NCBI GenBank assembly: GCA_025716855.1
Contig: JAIXMQ010000002.1
Coordinates: 62,001-126,000 of the forward strand
Source of the DNA: Pilaira anomala
Taxonomy: Eukaryota > Mucoromycota > Mucoromycetes > Mucorales > Mucoraceae
Length of the DNA: 64,000 nt
Reading direction: 5' to 3'
Shown here piece after piece: positions 61,043 to 64,000 of this stretch. Within the stretch, counting starts at the first letter, position 1. The number at the start of each line of letters is the position of its first letter. Made by a program: the position numbers and the translations under genes. The notes beneath the pieces were generated by a model, which searched no databases, was not told the DNA's origin, and was given only the letters and a program-made list of their open reading frames with translations.

Positions 61043-62427
61043 ATGGCTTCTGCTAACAAAGGAAAGGTTCTTCTCGCATACTCTGGTGGTTTAGATACCT
61101 CTGTCATCTTGGCCTGGTTGATTGAACAAGGTTATGAGACCTTAGCTTATATTGCCGATGTTGGTCAAGAAGAAGATTTTGAAGCTATCAAGTCCAAGGC
61201 TTTAGCTGTTGGTGCTTCCAAGGTCTTTGTTGAGGTAAAAAAAAAAAATACATAAAACGTGTATTTATATACAAGTATAAATATTTATTGTTATTTTATA
61301 ATAGGATCTTAAAGAAGAGTTCGTCAAGGAACAAATTTTCCCTGCTATTCAAGCCAATGCTATTTATGAATCTGTTTATCTTTTGGGTACTTCTTTAGCT
61401 CGTCCCGTCATTGCCCGTAAGCAAATCGAAATTGCTGAACGTGAAGGCTGTCAATACGTTTCTCACGGTTGTACCGGTAAGGGTAACGATCAAGTTCGTT
61501 TCGAACTTGCTTATTATGCTTTGAAGTCTGATATTGAAGTCATTGCTCCTTGGAGATTACCTAGTAAGTTTTTTTTATTTTATTTTTTTTAAAAAAATGG
61601 GGTTTTATTTGAATGGTCTTGTTAATATATAAATATTAGTCTTCTTTGAACGTTTCGCTGGTCGTAGTGCTCTTTTGGACTTTGCTGCCGAAAAGAACAT
61701 CCATGTTGCTCAAACTAAGGCTAAGCCTTGGTCTACTGATGAGAACTTGTTCCATATTTCTTATGAAGCTGGTATTCTCGAAGATCCTAATGTCACTCCT
61801 CCCAAGGAAATGTGGAAGCTTACTGTTGATCCTGAGGATGCTCCCAACACTCCCGAACGTATCACTATTACCTTTGAACATGGTGTTCCCGTCAAGGTTG
61901 TTAACCAAAACGATGGTCATGTTGAAACTGAAGCTGTTAAGCTCTTCACTTACTTGAACACTGTTGCCCGTCGTAACGGTGTTGGTCGTATTGATATTGT
62001 TGAATCTCGTTTCATTGGTGTCAAGTCTCGTGGTTGTTATGAGACCCCCGGTGGTACCATTTTGCGTACTGCTCATATGGATCTTGAAGGTTTAACTATG
62101 GACGGTCAATTACGTGCTCTTCGTGATCAAAACATCACTGTTCCTTATGGTAAGGCACTTTACAATGGTCAATACTTCTCTCCTGAATGTGAGTACTTGA
62201 CTCAATCTATTGCTTTCACTCAACGTAACGTTTCTGGTGATGTCAAGTTAAAGCTTTATAAGGGTAACACCATCGTTGAAGGTCGTTCTGCCGTTGGTGC
62301 TGGTGCCAAGCTTTATGATATGCAAGAATCTTCTATGGATGAACAAGGTGGTTATAACCCAGTTGATGCTGATGGTTTCATCAAGGTTCACTCTATTCGT
62401 CTCAAGAAATGGACTGCTTATCAATAA
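61043..62427 (+). CDS. ARG1: Argininosuccinate synthase
   Basis: Three exons, 61043-61234, 61305-61563 and 61640-62427, encode 412 aa, the same length as the human enzyme. It joins citrulline and aspartate with ATP to give argininosuccinate, the penultimate step of arginine synthesis, in the cytosol. The ATP-pyrophosphatase P-loop [10 protein letters not shown] is at residues 12-21. [28 protein letters not shown] and [15 protein letters not shown] are the conserved substrate-binding blocks, and [20 protein letters not shown] follows. The sequence is complete and undamaged. It uses pyrimidine-ending codons (GGT, GTC, CGT) more than its neighbours, which suggests high expression. Confidence 0.97.
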
Positions 62428-63477
62428 GTTAAATTTTTAGCATTTTTCTTTTCCTTTCATTTTGTTACATATATAACCCCAACCTATACATAAAAAACTT
62501 AAAATAAAATCTCTTGTTTTTAACAAGTTCATATTGATTCCGGGAAAAAAATTCTCGGTGTATATAATTTGGCTTACTTTTTATTTTCCACTTTCTGAAA
62601 TAAATATATGCTGGGTTCTTCTGGATAAACGCATAACCCACATAATTTATCGGCAAGTTAATCCAGTTTCTGAAATTAATATGCTTTCTCTTCTTGTTGG
62701 AACCTCTTCTGTAATTATTTTTTTTTAATACTTTTTCAAGTGATAATATAATGGAAAAAGATAGCCTGCTTTGTGTTCCAGGCAGCTACAATCTGATAAA
62801 GTAATAGAGTTTTGTTCAAGGTTTCTTTCTTAAAAGGAAACTGTCATTTAACTTATTTAAAACTAAGATTCACCACTAAAAAAAAATTAAGTTTCTATGG
62901 TTACACACCTCACGTGTTACAAACTTTTAAAGTATTATTACTTTCCTACTGGAAAATATTATCAAGAAACCATTTCTTTGTAGTCATTTGTTACTTGAAG
63001 GCAACAGAGTAAGACTCTTTTAAAGATAATTTATTTTTCGTTTTTTTAAGCTTTTATTTCAAACTAGTTAAAACTCAATCAATATTTTCTGTGGGTATTG
63101 AAGCATATTTTGGTGGCTTAAAAGTAAAAACGGATATAGTTCATCCGAAAGATTACAGTTTTTCCCAAAAAATGGGAAAAGATCATAAAACAGCAGGCTT
63201 TTTTTTTAATCTATAGAGAAAGACAATGATATAAAAAAAAAGTTTAGCTTAAAATGGTTCAATTGAACTTGTACATATCAATGAATGAAATAATATGAAA
63301 GCTTCTTTTTCGCATTATTCGCTATATTTCGTTGGCCCTGGAAGGTTACTGCAAAGACCCCCGCTAATTTTTTAGGACTTGCTTTTATAACAAATGTTTT
63401 TATATCTGAACTTTTTTTTTTGAAACTCCCATTTTTGTCCCTCTTCTTCCCATTATTATTTTAATTTTTTTTATATA
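62428..63477. other. Intergenic, no gene seen
   Basis: 1.05 kb between ARG1 and the IDH gene. Several short open frames lack recognisable motifs. A T-rich leader (63,410-63,475) precedes the IDH start codon. Confidence 0.5.
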
Positions 63478-64000
63478 ATGTTCTTGTCTCGTACATCTTC
63501 CGCTGCACTCAAGGCATCAGCATGGTCTTCTATTAAGGTAAAATGTTATATTAGAACTTGACTGCAACGCGAACTGACACTTTTTTTTTTCTTTCAGTCC
63601 AACTCTGTTCGCTCCATCACTACTGCTACTCCCAGTATTACACAAGCCTTTAGCGCATCCAAGAATGAGAACGTAAGTAATATATTTATATATCATTTTC
63701 CTATCTTAAAGAGAGAGAGTGTGTGTATTTATTAAAACTTCAATTTTTTTTTTTTTGTATGTGTAGGGTAACTACCTTGTTACTTTAATTCCTGGTGATG
63801 GTATCGGTCCCGAGATTTCTCGTTCAGTTAAGCAAATTTTTGCTGCTGCAAAGACACCTATTGAATGGGAAGAAGTTGATGTCACACCTATCATTAAGGA
63901 TGGTAAGACTGCTATTCCTGATGAAGCTATTGCCAGTGTTCGTAAGAGTACTGTTGCTCTTAAGGGTCCTTTAGCTACCCCCATTGGTAAGGGTCACGTC
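63478..64000 (+). CDS. IDH2: Mitochondrial NAD-isocitrate dehydrogenase subunit 2, 5' part
   Basis: Three exons are visible: 63478-63537, 63598-63672 and 63767 to beyond the window end. The first two encode a Ser/Thr/Ala-rich, Arg-containing leader ([20 protein letters not shown]), a mitochondrial targeting sequence. Exon 3 opens the catalytic fold with [15 protein letters not shown] and continues to [18 protein letters not shown]. Here yeast Idh2 has [15 protein letters not shown]. This fits the catalytic subunit better than Idh1. The octameric enzyme converts isocitrate to 2-oxoglutarate in the TCA cycle. The gene runs off the window, so the isocitrate-binding residues further on are not seen. 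Confidence 0.88.

Overview
The window is nuclear DNA of a filamentous fungus, almost certainly a Mucoromycota (Mucorales-type) species. It is very AT-rich. The genes are compact and carry many short GT-AG introns of about 50-70 nt, often with a CTAAC-like branch point. Several products are typical of early-diverging fungi: a FAR1-type DNA-binding protein, a forkhead factor, and a BRAT1 homologue that yeasts lack. All functions are inferred from motifs and family resemblance; no searches were run.

Layout. 1-17 kb is mostly conserved: the end of ribosomal protein uS2/RPS0, a nucleolar FKBP prolyl isomerase, eIF4G, a Cdt1-like replication licensing factor, the dynactin actin-related protein Arp1, a tiny secreted cysteine-rich peptide and a 2-oxoglutarate oxygenase. 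17-28 kb holds a forkhead factor and a FAR1-domain factor, separated by a 6 kb desert that hides a decayed Cdc7-like kinase pseudogene. 28-49.6 kb is a transposon and pseudogene graveyard. It contains an F-box/LRR pseudogene split by an LTR-like insertion, a 30-bp minisatellite, and a Mutator-like (MULE) remnant invaded by two solo LTRs with clean 5-bp target duplications. One of those LTRs is itself invaded by a terminal-inverted-repeat element with an odd AABB internal duplication. Further right lies an inverted pair of nuclease-like genes with long inverted arms, a Myb-like gene carrying a TA-flanked MITE, and a 3.8 kb DDE transposon. That transposon also appears to encode a ubiquitin-protease-like (C19) module, and it has a 640-bp deletion derivative with an 8-bp target duplication. 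49.7-64 kb returns to housekeeping genes: a bHLH factor, BRAT1, Cdc48/p97, a Gyp7-type Rab GAP, argininosuccinate synthase and the 5' end of mitochondrial NAD-isocitrate dehydrogenase subunit 2.

The housekeeping genes are not an operon-like unit. They include convergent pairs (uS2/FKBP, eIF4G/Cdt1), and each appears to be transcribed separately. The most unusual material is the 35-49 kb repeat complex and the BRAT1 homologue.
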